From positions 1,817,995 to 1,881,994 of the forward strand of contig JAJEKV010000025.1 in NCBI GenBank assembly GCA_021234155.1: DNA of 64,000 bases, given 5' to 3'. Positions 10,386 through 21,556 of this stretch are shown in pieces. How positions within the stretch are numbered: the first letter of the stretch is position 1; every line of letters begins with the position of its first letter. The DNA comes from Isoetes taiwanensis. Taxonomy: Eukaryota > Streptophyta > Lycopodiopsida > Isoetales > Isoetaceae. The notes below the pieces were generated by a model. That model had not been told where the DNA came from. It was given only the letters and a program-made list of their open reading frames with translations, and made no database searches. The position numbers were made by a program, and so were the translations under genes.

Positions 10386-12092
10386 AGTAACAAGGACAAG
10401 GTCTAATAATCATGCCCCTAACTTTAGTCAAAGAGTTAAATTAAGTTTTCAATCATTGATATTTCTGTCTATGCCACGCGAAGACATATAATTGGAGACT
10501 GAATTAGGAGTTCATCTCTGTGCTTGGAAGTCAGCATTGTTACAACTACGCCAATCTTCCAAGGACCAGCCTTGCTAAGTTATTCCTGGGCCCATAAGAA
10601 TCCCATTGGTTCAGTTATAAGAGTACAACTTTGCACAGCAATAAAAATAAGATATAGTTTTATTTTCTTAGTAATTATCTACTGCCTGCTCTGGACTCTC
10701 GATTATTCTGAATTCTGGAAGCCTTGTATACTGCTTCTGTTTAGTTTAGGATGAGATTTGTACAGTTATATATGGCAAGAATGCTAAAACTTTTTGCATT
10801 TTTATCTAAGGCAAATTCAAGCAGGCTTTAAATTTCTGAGGGAAGGAAAATCAATTTTCAAGGAAGCAAGGAGCAATATCGGCTTTGGAAAAAGAACGTG
10901 GTGCAGAATCCATGGTGCTGGCATTGCGGTCTTGCCACTACTCTTGATCACAGGTTAGAATTCCTCTCAGTTTCTATATGAAAATTTTCAAACAATTTCT
11001 CCACATATTAGAAGTCTGAATGGCAAGATAGTCCTAAGCTTCATATTCTTGATGGCCTTGTGCAACAGCTAGAGAGAATAGTATGCTTCACATTGTTGCG
11101 GGATAATTTAATGCGTATAGATTCACCAAAGTATGCAATCTGCTTGAATCATCAGCAACATGCCTGAGCTTTATTGAAATAACATATCATTTTGCCTACC
11201 TAAAGGCTTAATTTACAACCTGATTTCATATCATGCTTTCAACTATTCAGCTATTACATGCTAAACGATAAGAGCAGGGCTTGTTTTTATGATTTATTCA
11301 TAACAATAGTTTGATCATTTATGCCAAAAGAACTTTTACCTGAAACTTGATCATAGCAGCAGAGAAACTGCCATGATATAGAGCATTGTTTTGCTTGATT
11401 ACACCACAAGCTCTTCTGAGTGACCTCCTTAGCATAAACTTTGTCCTGGTTATCCATGTAAGCATTCTTGCACACGAAATGATTCATTCCCACTAGGCCA
11501 GAGTCCTTTTGCATCATAGTAGCAAGACTACCAAAAAATCGATTGCATGCAGCCAGTTATCATATTTTTGAGAAGCCAGACCACCCACAGTGCTCTATTT
11601 TGCCATCTCTGTTATGGAACTTTTTGCCCATGGTTATGTGTCTCTGGCGTGTAGCAAACCAAGCTTATAGTGGTCCTGCGAGCCATATCCAGACTGCTTT
11701 GCGAGCCATATCCAGACTGTCTCTATTGCTGCAAGGGAAAGGTGAAAGATGAATATCAGGAATGAGTTATATGAGGAACAGAACATCATCCAGAGCAAGG
11801 GAATGCTTGCCTCATACAAACAAATTTAGATTAAAGCTCCACTTTTAGTTTTGCTTCCGTTGCAAATTGTATGAGCAATCTCTTTACAGAATCCTTGACA
11901 AGGCAGCTCTGAGAACAAGAATACAAATTGACCCAAGCAAAGTGAAGGAGGAAGCTGTTAGGTCTCTAAAGAGAGCTTCAGTTTTGGACCTCAGCAGCCA
12001 AGGGCACATCTTGAGTAGCTTAGGAGGTGAATAGCTTAGGAGGTGAATATTGCAGGAAATCACCACATGTTCTGAGTTCTGAATATGCTTGA
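10386..12092. other. CACTA-1 interior with unidentified exon-like pieces
   Basis: Several short open stretches look exon-like but I cannot name them: about 10860-10960 (ALEKERGAESMVLALRSCHY), about 11015-11130 (KLHILDGLVQQLERIVCF) and about 11885-12025 (LRTRIQIDPSKVKEEAVRSL). A 25-bp unit (GCGAGCCATATCCAGACTG) is duplicated at about 11679-11718. Given the CLASP and PPR pieces on either side, these may be more captured exons. Confidence 0.35.
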
Positions 12093-12230
12093 ATATGGAC
12101 GGAAAGTTTGCACTCCCTAGAGTTGCCTGGGACAAATTGAACATAGTGTCTTGGAATTCTATCATTGCCACATATACCCAAAATGGGCACAGGATGGAAG
12201 CACTCATCTCTTTTTGGTATTTGGGCAGAA
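12093..12230 (+). pseudogene. Captured PPR exon fragment
   Basis: The reading NIVSWNSIIATYTQNGHRME, followed by ALISFW, is a near-canonical PPR motif of the PLS type ('..VSWN.ii..y.qnG...eAl..F'). Only one repeat is present. It resembles the 'DPIAWNAIIAAYAQNGHN' repeat in the relic at the left end of the window but is clearly a different sequence. It lies inside CACTA-1, downstream of the CLASP exons and on the same strand. Confidence 0.72.
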
Positions 12231-12849
12231 AATAGCAAAGATGATAGGTGTCCTACTTTTTTAGTTGTTTCAAGTTCTAAAATATTTATCTTATACACGA
12301 TATGGTGGGTACTAGAGTATAGTCGCAGTCTTGAAAGGAAAGTGGGCAGTTTTATTGGTTTTGGCTACGAGGCTCATCAACTTGGTGTCAAAAGGTATTA
12401 TGAAAATTTATTTTTTTAGAGCTTGAATAAATATTGTAACGGTTCTTGATTTCAAGAGTTCTTGAATTAAGACTTTTTATTTATTTTTCATATGCTAACT
12501 TGTTTAGTACAAATGTAGATGGATGAGATTTTGCAGGACCCATTTAGTGTTGCAGTGCGGATACTCTCGGAGATATACAAAGCAGCCGGGGGGATAGAGG
12601 AACGAATTAATGGGTGGATATAGGACACTGCTGGTACTATCCAGCTTGCATGCATGATAGGAGCAGTAGCTATGCTGCATAACTATTAGGAGATGATGAT
12701 AGGAGCAGTAGCTATGCTGCATAAACATGTTGAAACAATTTGAACCATTTTTTTGTATACATTATTTTGTATAATGTAATCAATTTTTCCATTGTATTCT
12801 TTTACTTCTTAGAGATATTCATCCCCCCCCCCCCTTTTTTTAATTTAAT
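12231..12849. other. CACTA-1 3' interior, small repeats and a poly-C/poly-T run
   Basis: There is an open stretch at about 12530-12600 (LQDPFSVAVRILSEIYKAAG) of unknown origin. A 27-bp unit (GATAGGAGCAGTAGCTATGC) occurs twice at 12655-12723. A C/T homopolymer run lies at about 12826-12842. No gene is called. Confidence 0.4.
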
Positions 12850-12854
12850 TTATT

Positions 12855-13159
12855 TGCAATTGACACCCGTGACAACGAACCATGGTAACTATTAAAAATC
12901 ATTCGTGACGCGTGACAACTACAAATACACGTGGTATAAAAATTAATTAGTGACGCGCGACAATTACTATTAAATTTTGTTACACGTCGCAAATATTGCA
13001 TTAGTAACGTGTGACAGAATAATATTTTGTAACGTGTTACAAGTGGTTCTTCGTTGGTAACGCGTCACAAATCACCTTTTGTGACGCAAATAAAAAAATA
13101 CTAGTTAATGTATTTTCCGTTACAAAAAACGTTACAGACTATATTATATTCTATTAGTG
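12855..13159. repeat. CACTA-1 3' subterminal repeats
   Basis: Copies of GTGACGCGTGACAA, TTTTGTAACGTGTTACAA and GTAACGCGTCACAAA in both orientations fill the last 300 bp of the element. They mirror the 5' array and mark the right end. Confidence 0.85.
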
Positions 13160-13162
13160 TAT

Positions 13163-14486
13163 AAAAAAGAAACATGACCACTAAATACAAATAAGCTGCT
13201 CTAACCCTGCAAAACATACGGTTTCACATACTATACATGACCGGAATCATAGTCCACACCATGCGAGAGAGCACCTCCCACAATACCTCAAACATTAGAA
13301 GTTTATCAGTTCATCACACATCACACGTCTAGTTCATCACACATCACACGTCTAATGTTAAATAATCTTTCAAAAATAATGCTAGTATTAAATAATCTTA
13401 AATAATTTTGCATATGAGTACATTTTAACAACATTTCAAGCACAATATGTTGGTGCAATGGACGCACATTGAAAAATGCAACCTACGTAGACATGCATAC
13501 AATGTGGCATGATGGAGAATGCAATGTAACGAAAACAAGTTTATTGACTAAAACCCATTTCACTAGATATTGACTAAAAAACAATTTGCTAAAAAGTTCA
13601 GTTATACCAAATCCATTTTAAATCCATTTTAGATGTCTATTCTATTTACTCATTGCAAGATATATCCTAGAGGATCGAAAGCAAAGGGATATGTTGTATT
13701 CTTGGACTTCTCAATCTACGGCATTCTTGGTCTATTCTTAATGATGTGGCATACAATATTTGCCACGACGTGTTTAAAACGACATAAACATGGAACTATT
13801 TTATTCCACTTCCCATCGTAAATTCAATCCAAGCCAAGGGCCCGAGGGCCATGTGTCCTTTCAGCCCCACAAGAGCAATAACATAAGCTAAATAAATTGA
13901 ATGGAAAGATTTTTTTTCGTCGATGGAGAAGCAATAAAAGATGTCACAACATGCTATAGCCCCACACAAACTGCGAGGAAAACAATAAAAAATCTCACGT
14001 TTCAAACAAACGACCCATGTGCAAACCCTTGAGAAATAGGCGATCGGAGGACTCTAACAACTATGAATACGTAAGGGGAGCACGTGGGGATTGACCAATT
14101 GCCAATTATTGGAAAAAATTACTGAAATAAACAGTCTAGGAAGGCGTCTTGACATACATTTCCCTGAGATAATGCGAAAAGTGGTTGGCTTATATGTAAG
14201 GGCATGGCATAATAAAAATGAAATAAGAAGGGTTGGTGCCAGGTATAAAGAAGACTGGTAGCTGGTCAAAATATGAACGGTTAAGAGCCCGACAGCTCAG
14301 CGCGGGATTTTGACAGTCCTTGCCTTAAGGAATATAATTTGGTTCCAGATGTAGGGACCTTATAGTGAGATCTGGGAAGGAAAAATTAAACAAAGACTAG
14401 AGTAACTCAAATCCGAGGTGTTCTTCACTGCAGCTTCTTCTGTAGGAGTTTGACAATAACACGTATGCACATTAGCTCCTATAAGA
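13163..14486. other. Spacer upstream of the polyketide synthase gene
   Basis: No gene is seen. A 23-bp unit (GTTCATCACACATCACACGTCT) is repeated in tandem at about 13308-13355. The promoter of the polyketide synthase gene should lie in the right-hand part, but no clear TATA box can be assigned. Confidence 0.5.
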
Positions 14487-14576
14487 GTGAAATATCATAC
14501 CTTTGAGAAAGTATACAGAGGAGGACCTCTTCAATACTTGAACACATCCAGCTTCTTCATCTTTGAGAAGATCAAT

Positions 14577-16198
14577 ATGTCTGCAGAGATGGAGAAACCA
14601 GAAGGCCCTGCTTGCATTCTTTCCATTGCTTCGGCTGTGCCTCCCTTCTTCGTCGAGCAGAAGTCGTATCCGGATTACTTCTTCGATGTTAGCGGCGCAA
14701 ACGACAAGGTTGATCTCAAGAACAAGTTCAAGAGAATGTGTAAGTCTCAATTCTGCTTCTGGTCTGATGTGCCCTGTTTGAATGGAAGAAAACTATGCAT
14801 TAAATCCACTGCTTTCTCAAACTGAGTGTTTGATTGAAAATCTTGCTCTGTACTTTGATTTGCTCTGTTTCTGAACTGGGTACTGAGAAATCCATTTGTA
14901 ATGAACTAATTAGTATCCAATCCTGTTTTCTAGCACTCAAAACGTTGAATGATGCATCCGTCATTAGCGCTCTAACCATGTTAACTGTCTAAATCATGTA
15001 AATTTTTAGCATTCTTAATCACTGCCGGACATAGAAAGATATCTGAAAAGTTTCTTGGAAGTACAGCTTTCTAGTGCACTGACTTCTTCCTGCGCAAGTA
15101 GTATAAAAAATACCATGTTGGTGACTGTAAAATAATTAGTTGTATGGTATCTAAATTCTACAAACGAGCAAAAAACTCACCTCGTAATTAACTCTTGCAG
15201 GCGACGGGTCATCAATAAACAAAAGGCATTTCTGTCTAACAAAAGAAGGATGGGAGCAAAATCCAAGTTTTAGAAGCTTAACAGAAGCTAAACTGGCAGA
15301 CAAAATGGCTCTGACAAAAAAGGATCTGCCAGAGTTGGCAAAAAATGCAGCAGAGAAGGCAATAAGGCAATGGGGACAAGACAGATCGAAGATAACACAT
15401 GTAATATTTGCAACACAGTCAATGTTTTCGATGCCAGGGCCAGATTTTTACCTAACAAAGATGTTAGGGTTGAGCAACAATGTGAAGAGGATAATGTTCT
15501 ACATACATGCATGTTTTTCATCACAGTCTGCAATGAGAATGGCCAAAGATGTAGCAGAAAACAACAAAGGGGCTAGGGTTTTGGTTGTAGCATGCGAAGA
15601 CACTACCTTATGGGTTCATCCGCCGGACGAGCACATGCCACATCTGTTGGTGCAAGAAGCCATATTCGGAGATGGCGCGGCCGCTGTGATAGTAGGCGCA
15701 GATCCGACTCCTGAAGAAAAAACCCTATTTGAGATCCACTGGGCAGGGGAAAACGTACTTGCCGGAACAGAGGAGGCCGTGGAAGTGCGCCTTCGAGAAA
15801 TAGGCATCACAGGGATTGTAGGTCGGATTCTGCCTGCATTAATCGGAGAACACATTGAAGAATTCGTGAATAAAGCGCTGGATACCTGCGAAGATCAGCC
15901 AGCGCCGGAGTACAACGATCTTTTCTGGGCGATTCACTGCGCGGGAAGGCCGGTGCTACAGAAGGTGAAGGATACCTTGGATTTGGCGGATGAGAGGATG
16001 AAAGCTTCGAGCGAGATACTGGGCGAGTGTGGAAATCTGGGAGGTCCGTCGTGCTTGTTTGTGCTGGAGAATGTAGTCCGGAGGTCGGAGGAAGGAAAAC
16101 ACTCCACCACCGGAGAAGGGTCTAAATGGGGTATTTGTGTGGCCATGGGACCTGGGGTTACATTTGCAGCCCTTCTTCTCAAAAGCCAAGCCCTATAG
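14577..16198 (+). CDS. Divergent chalcone-synthase-like type III polyketide synthase
   Basis: A homodimeric ketosynthase-type enzyme that condenses malonyl-CoA onto a CoA starter. Exon 1 is 14577-14739 and exon 2 is 15201-16198, joined through GT/AG ends inside a Cys codon (FKRM|C). This is the conserved intron position of plant CHS genes. The product is 386 residues, the usual length. The chosen ATG sits nine residues before the family's 'GPA' start; an in-frame ATG at 14487 would add 30 residues. Catalytic Cys159 (IHACFSS), Phe210 (AIFGDGAA), His300 (WAIHCAGRP) and Asn333 (GECGNLGG) are kept. The gatekeeping positions differ from CHS: 'TTSG' is TQSM, the 'GFGPG' loop is AMGPG (about 369-373), and the residue two after Asn333 is Gly. 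True chalcone synthase activity is therefore unlikely; another starter or ring-closure type is more probable. There are no stops or frameshifts. Confidence is high for the fold and low for the product. Confidence 0.9.
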
Positions 16199-18919
16199 TA
16201 GCACTATGCTTTCCTTTCTACTCTATTCTTTCTTCTCTCTATTCTTTCTTCTCTCAGTAGTGGGTCTAACAAAGTCCCCCCTGCTTATTTACCTGTAAAG
16301 AAATTTCTTCTTCTTTCCTCCTCCTCGCATATCACTCACGTGTTTTTCACTGAAGGACTTGAGTCATTTGATTCATCGTGCAATACTTTGATTCATCGTG
16401 CAACAGTACCTGTATCACAGGACGCCAATCTAGGCTTATCACTGAGTATCACCTACTCTCCTCTGTAAGCCAAGGCTTATCACTGAGTATCACCTACTCT
16501 CCTCTTTCTATCAGCCAATGTTCATTCTTTTCCACCTCAGATGTATGCACTTGTGAATTCTTTACCAAATAATGATCTTAACCCACCATTATTTCTATTA
16601 AAAGTGTTCTCGTGTCTCTATTTGATCTTCACTGAGCATTACAAGTGTTCTCGTGTCCCTTTGTCTCCCTGTGTCTAAATATGTGTTCATAATCTCATAA
16701 TTTGTTGCAACTATTATGTTGTTCATAGTTGCCTACAAACATCAATTAACTAATACATCTCATGATCTCCTCCAACTACTTTAGTGTCACGGATGAAGGT
16801 GATAGTTATTTAATGCCTCACATTATTAAGTTTTTACATAAGCGCCTCCAACCACTTGCATGGTTTGTCATTCACCATAATCCCTTTTTCTTATGGAGCT
16901 TGTAAACCGCTTGAAAAGCCAACCTACTGCTCGAAAATCTTGCATAATCCCTTTTCCTCTTCTGGAGCTTAAATGCATGTAGTTCACATTGTACCCCAAG
17001 CATTGAATATGTCTTACATCTCATGCAAATGTTTGGGTAATGCATCATTCTTGACATGCAAAGTGGTAGAGGTCGTAGGCACGAAGATCACTTCTAGATG
17101 AGACAATATGGTAGCAAAAATTTTGAATTTTTGGCTTCGACAGGTTTCTAACAACTTTGCATGTTAGCATGTTGAAACACCACTAAGGGCAATTTTCCAT
17201 GGGCTCGTAGTCCCATTTTTAAGCCATTTCTATTTGTCAGGGTAAGCAATTACGATTTTCTTGATTTTGCATGGGCAATTTGTGACATGTCTCATAGATG
17301 CTTTGTTTCCATTCCTACCTCAAATCATACTCCATGGTTGGATTAACAAAATGCGACATGTATTATTTGTTAAATTGGGAAAGCTCTCTTCACAAAACGG
17401 ACTACAAATCCATTGTGGCAGTCCTTAACGTTGTCATGTACAATATGACAGTCACATTTTTCTCACACTGTGGTAGTGGGCTCTATCTTCTCTCACTTAC
17501 TAAAAATAATGTATAGCAATCTCGTTGCAACTTTTTTTGTACCCATAGCTTATTGTTTGGTTCTAATGGTAGGATTACCATAGTGGTTCATGGGCAATTA
17601 GTATCAAGGAAGCATCATTCCATCCAAGTAGTTCCAAAACTTTACTCTCTTTATTTATGATTGAACCAAAATTACTTTTACAAAAAATATCAAGTTGTTA
17701 CAAGAAAGTTGTAAAGATAAGATAAGATAAGTTTTTTATCGTCCAATTGTAAGTTGTAAAGCTATAGCAACAATTGCAATGGTGTTGTGTGTGTTTTTCA
17801 TGGACCATTGTATATAATTTGAATCATTTCCTCTTCCTCTTCCTCTTCCTCTTCTAATATGTCCAATGAATGTTAAATGTGCACTTTCCTCAACCTTCTA
17901 TTCCTAAAATACTAAAATGTAAATGCTAAGATAGGGTCACTCTTTTTTTCTAGCATGCAATGCCGTGTCACTTGCAAAGCGAGGAATAAAATCCCAACCT
18001 ACATTCATTCCTTTTTTTCTTCCATATTGGGTGTTTGGTCAAGGGGTTAGCTATCACCTTAGATGTGGACATGCATATTTCTTCATCCTCCTCTTTCTCC
18101 GTTGCGTGAAGTGGTTAACCATTAGTTTAGAGTATAGATGCACACATGCATATACAAGTTTAGATGCGGACCAACCACCCACACTTCACCCACAATCTTT
18201 AATAGAAGTGAAATAATCTTGTATGAGGATCTTCATTAAATCATTTGCTATCTATAAGTGCCCACTTAGGGGCAAATACGTTATAAACTAGTGCTTTAAA
18301 CCTCCTAATTGGCATATAATTGAAATTGCTTTCAAGTGACACCAAAATCAAATATTTTGATAAATTTGAAGTTGGATATTAAGGTTTTATGTTATTTTTA
18401 GCACGCAAGCCTAACCAAGCCTACAACCTTCCTTATAATTTTAGCCTATCCACGTAGTATGTCCACCATAAAAAATTGACATGACATTAAACTTTACCGT
18501 AAGATCTTATTTTCCTAATATCTACGGCTAGCAAAATAAAAAAATTGGCCAAAATTAGGCACGACAGAATAACTCATGTGCCGATCCATTCTTGCAGCGT
18601 TGGTGCCGCTACAATCTCTTATATAGACTATACTTCAACAAATCTTTTTCCGGCCTCTTTGCAACAGAACCCTTTCCCGCCTTTTTACCCTTTTCATGGG
18701 CCTACGGAAGGGTAATCGAAATATAACTTCTTTGCTTACAAGGTAATCCTGTTCAGATCCTGTTCTTTGGTCACAAAAGTGATAGACTTTTTTTTCCACG
18801 ACCGAGGTCAAAGCCTGTTCATATCGATTTAGCAAAAGAGTAGTGCTTTCGGGATATCGCATATATTGACATAAGCTGCTAATCAAGATTCGAACTATGC
18901 ATTCCCTAGTTGTACCGTC
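16199..18919. other. AT-rich spacer with simple repeats
   Basis: No gene is seen. Just after the polyketide synthase stop there is a CT-rich run (TCTATTCTTTCTTCTC, 16216-16257), then two tandem duplications: CTTTGATTCATCGTGCAA (about 16367-16402), and a unit of about 43 bp with GGCTTATCACTGAGTATCAC at about 16433-16505. Microsatellites GATAA (about 17715-17730) and CTCTTC (about 17830-17856) follow. Confidence 0.6.
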
Positions 18920-19142
18920 ATGGCTTCATCTTCTCAACATAATATTTCTACTGCAATTTTGAAATGCAGGAAGGCTTTGAATCGACTTGTTGCGGACGAA
19001 GCTGTTACTGACGATAATTCTGTAGTTTCAATCCATCCATAAATTATAGAAAAATTACAGTTTTTTAAAGGAGATACCATCCTTCTCAAAGGTAAGAAGA
19101 GAAAAGATACTGTAGTTCTTCGATCTGCTAGCTTCTGCTCCA
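18920..19142 (+). pseudogene. CDC48: CDC48/p97 N-terminal exon fragment
   Basis: From an ATG at 18920 the frame reads ISTAILKCRKALNRLVADEA, VTDDNSVVSIHP, stop, then [20 protein letters not shown]. This is the start of the CDC48 AAA-ATPase N domain (family form: '..[42 protein letters not shown]'). CDC48 unfolds ubiquitinated proteins. One in-frame TAA replaces a codon after IHP, and the similarity ends after KDTV. No ATPase domain follows. It is therefore an isolated first exon, close to but outside CACTA-2. Confidence 0.88.
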
Positions 19143-19579
19143 TTTGTGCCTTTTTTTGTTCATTTGAGGCGATTCTGGCTTCATCGGCTTAAAGTCACAG
19201 AAACAGGTAAGAAGTCACTCCTTGATCTAATATTGCTTGCTGCTAAATATTCTATTTTCTTGACACATGTTGTTATCCTTGCAGTAAAAAATGACTCTGG
19301 TTATGGGTTTCCACACAAGGTATGATCAGCTAAAATTTGTTCTACCGCATGGATTCGTGCTAAGTATAATGCATATTTAAAAGCAAATGCAAAATGAAGA
19401 ATATTAAAGCTGGCACAACTAGACGGAACGGTGGTTAGAAAGAGTGATAGCCCAGTGCTATGCTTGTTGAAGAATATAAGACCTTATTAAAGTTTCTAAA
19501 TTTGTACTTCAATTTCTCATAGATATACTTTCAAGTCTGCAGTTTCTTACCCCTTAATAATCATGATGCTGTATTGTAG

Positions 19580-20075
19580 ATTAATCCTGATTCTGCTAAA
19601 GGCTACAAATGGAGGGGCGAAGCAAAAGCCCTGCTGGGGCAGTGGGAAGAGGCTGCTAAGGACCTGCACCTAGCATGAAGCCTTGATTATGATGAGGAAA
19701 TTATAGCCATCTTAAAAAAGGTATCTCTTTGTCTCACATCATCCTTTCTATTCGGCTGGTCTATGTTTAATGTGTTCCATCAGGTTGAGCCAAATGCTCA
19801 CAAAATAGAACAACATCGGAAAAAATATGAACTGCTGAAGAAAAGGCGTGAAGAGAGGAGAGCTAAAAGGGAGAGGCAGCGACGGTGGGCTAAAGCATAG
19901 GTACTAAATTACTAATTTTGCAGGTATCTTAGTCATTGATAGGCAAGCTTTGTGCAGGCTAATTATAAAAAGGCAAAAAAAGAGGATGCACACAAGCACA
20001 AGCATGGAGGTGGATGCTGTGGCAGTGCTAAGCCAGGTGGTGCTGCAGGAGGCTTTGGCAGTGCTATGCCAGAGG
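19580..20075 (+). pseudogene. HIP/FAM10 (Hsc70-interacting protein) fragment, forward part
   Basis: Three exons: 19580-19720 ([32 protein letters not shown], stop, SLDYDEEI), about 19783-19905 (VEPNAHKIEQHRKKYELLKK, then RREERRAKRERQRR) and about 19957-20075 (YKKAKKEDAHKHKHGGGC and a Gly-rich stretch). This is the end of the TPR domain, the charged region and the start of the GGMP-like region of HIP/FAM10, an HSP70 co-chaperone. A TGA at about 19674 and a TAG at the end of the second exon break the frame. Introns are retained. Confidence 0.82.
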
Positions 20076-20279
20076 TTTTTTGATATTTTTGTTGCTCAAG
20101 TAGAAAATTTGTTCAGGCCCCACCTTGGGATTTGCTGGTCCTTCTCAAGGTTTGCAGGGTTCTTCATAATTGCAAATATTAAAGAAGGAACACAACCCAC
20201 AAGAAACATAAGCATAATACAACTAATTCGATAGACTTAACAGAAAAACACAATGCCAAATGAATGATAGAACTGTACC

Positions 20280-20440
20280 ATCTTGGAGTGTTGACATGAT
20301 TTCAGGATCCTGGAAGGCAGCCATGAGATCCGAATCCTGCACGATTTGTAAAGAGGAATCTTAGTAAGAATGTACTCTATATAGGAACTTGCAGCTGTTT
20401 CTTACCTGTAAGATATTGCTCATATCAGACATGCCTCCTG
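20280..20440 (-). pseudogene. HIP/FAM10 fragment, inverted STI1-like part
   Basis: Read on the minus strand, about 20440-20409 gives HMPSPPGGMSDMSNILQ and 20343-20280 gives DSDLMAAFQDPEIMSTLQD. They are separated by a GT/AG intron (CAG|GTAAG at 20408 on the minus strand). This is the C-terminal STI1-like domain of HIP/FAM10 ('DPELMAAF.DPEVMAALQD'). Its strand is opposite to the TPR exons 200 bp away, so this half has been inverted relative to the other half. Confidence 0.78.
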
Positions 20441-20889
20441 GTGGGGAAGGCATATGCTTTAATAGCCCAAGCACAGAGTAGCATTTTACTGTTTTAAGAA
20501 CTCAAGGCATGTAATAGAGAAATACAAGAAATGTTGGTTGAAGCAGAAGTTGACACTAAGCTGCCGCCTAAGTAAGTTCTTCATTCATCTGCTTTGCATG
20601 CATTGGTGTGAATGCTTTTGACCTAACAACAATCTTCTTTATCTAGTGTGTGTGAAAGAATAAAGTCTACTCACCAGCTCATTGATAAAGCAAAGGACCT
20701 GGATTGATGCCAGTGTGCCCTTTTCCGGCGTTACTTTTGGAAGCAAAAAAGGCATTTTACGGCCATTGTAACGCGGATTTTCTCTTTTCCGGCCAAAATT
20801 TTCCTTCATTTCTTATTGACTTGAATTTCTACTGTAGAGGAGGGAAGCGTTATTTTCGATGATGGGCAGCGAACATCACTAATAGAATT

Positions 20890-21122
20890 TAGGGGGATTT
20901 GATACGCTCTAATAGTAACGCTTTAAAACTTTAAAACACAAAGTTAGTTGTAGCGCGTAACAAAGAACAAAATTTATTTCTTGAAATGTGTTACAAAATT
21001 TAGCATTTGCAACGCGTTACAAGTGTGTTTGAAATGCATTACAATCGAATATCGTTTGAACACCAAAACGCGTTTCAAAGTAGAAATTTGAAATGCGTTA
21101 CAACTCCTTTGAAATGCGTTAC
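20890..21122. repeat. CACTA-2 5' subterminal repeats (left part)
   Basis: Units such as TTTGAAATGCGTTACAA, GCAACGCGTTACAAG and AAACGCGTTTCAAAG in both orientations. The array is interrupted by copia-1 at the GTTAC of one unit and resumes at 25467-25560. Compared with CACTA-1 the core has changed from TTTGTAACG to TTTGAAATG/ACG. Confidence 0.82.
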
Positions 21123-21533
21123 TGTTGGGATTTATGAGATACAGAAAAGAACCATTAGGGTAATATTTGATCATTGAATATTTGAGGTAATGGTTCAATG
21201 GTTATCCGACAGTATGAAATTCGAATGTTATTTTTGGATAACCCAAGAGCCTAGCTCGGTGAACAGTGTCACCGGCCAGGTGGAACTACAAGCAATCATC
21301 TAGCAACCGCCTAGATGATCGAATGGACTGGATATTGGGATTGCCGGATTTCGGTGATCCCCAAGAATGTATAACTAGGAATTCTTTTTTGTACAGATAT
21401 AGCTGTGGAGCGAAACATTGAATGGAAGTTTTGAGTCTACTCATTGAAAATATTTTTGGTTGAATGCTCTAAGTTTTCGTGTGTGACATTGTAGTAGTTA
21501 AATTCATAAGTTATAATAGTTTATTGTTCTACA
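21123..21533 (+). repeat. Copia-1 5' LTR
   Basis: 411 bp, TGTTGGGATT...TTCTACA, with the copia promoter and R region expected inside. It is followed after one base by the tRNA-Met primer-binding site. Confidence 0.93.
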
Positions 21534-21556
21534 GTGGTATCAGAGCAGTCTATACA

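Larger units (their letters stand above)
5161..13159 (+). mobile_element. CACTA-1: EnSpm/CACTA DNA transposon with both ends and TSD
   Basis: The element starts CACTACAAGG (5161) and ends CTATTAGTG (13159). It is flanked on both sides by TAT (5158-5160 and 13160-13162), the 3-bp target-site duplication expected for this superfamily. Both termini carry dense subterminal repeats. It contains a decayed TNP2-type transposase gene on the plus strand, followed by about 4 kb that includes exon pieces of CLASP and of a PPR gene. The transposase lacks its N-terminal exons and has a frameshift and a stop, so the copy could move only with enzyme supplied in trans. The terminal inverted repeat is short and imperfect beyond the first five bases. 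Confidence 0.9.

Noticed and set aside
12826-12842. Poly-C/poly-T run as a retroposon tail
   Set aside because: No TSD or retroelement body adjoins it; it is more likely a simple homopolymer run.
14487-14576. Upstream in-frame ATG extending the polyketide synthase by 30 residues
   Set aside because: The family starts close to the second ATG at 14577. The extra residues resemble no transit peptide or known N-terminal extension, though the longer form cannot be fully excluded.
21535-21546. Possible tRNA gene at the TGGTATCAGAGC motif
   Set aside because: It is only the 12-base primer-binding site next to an LTR. No cloverleaf sequence follows. The same holds at 35043.
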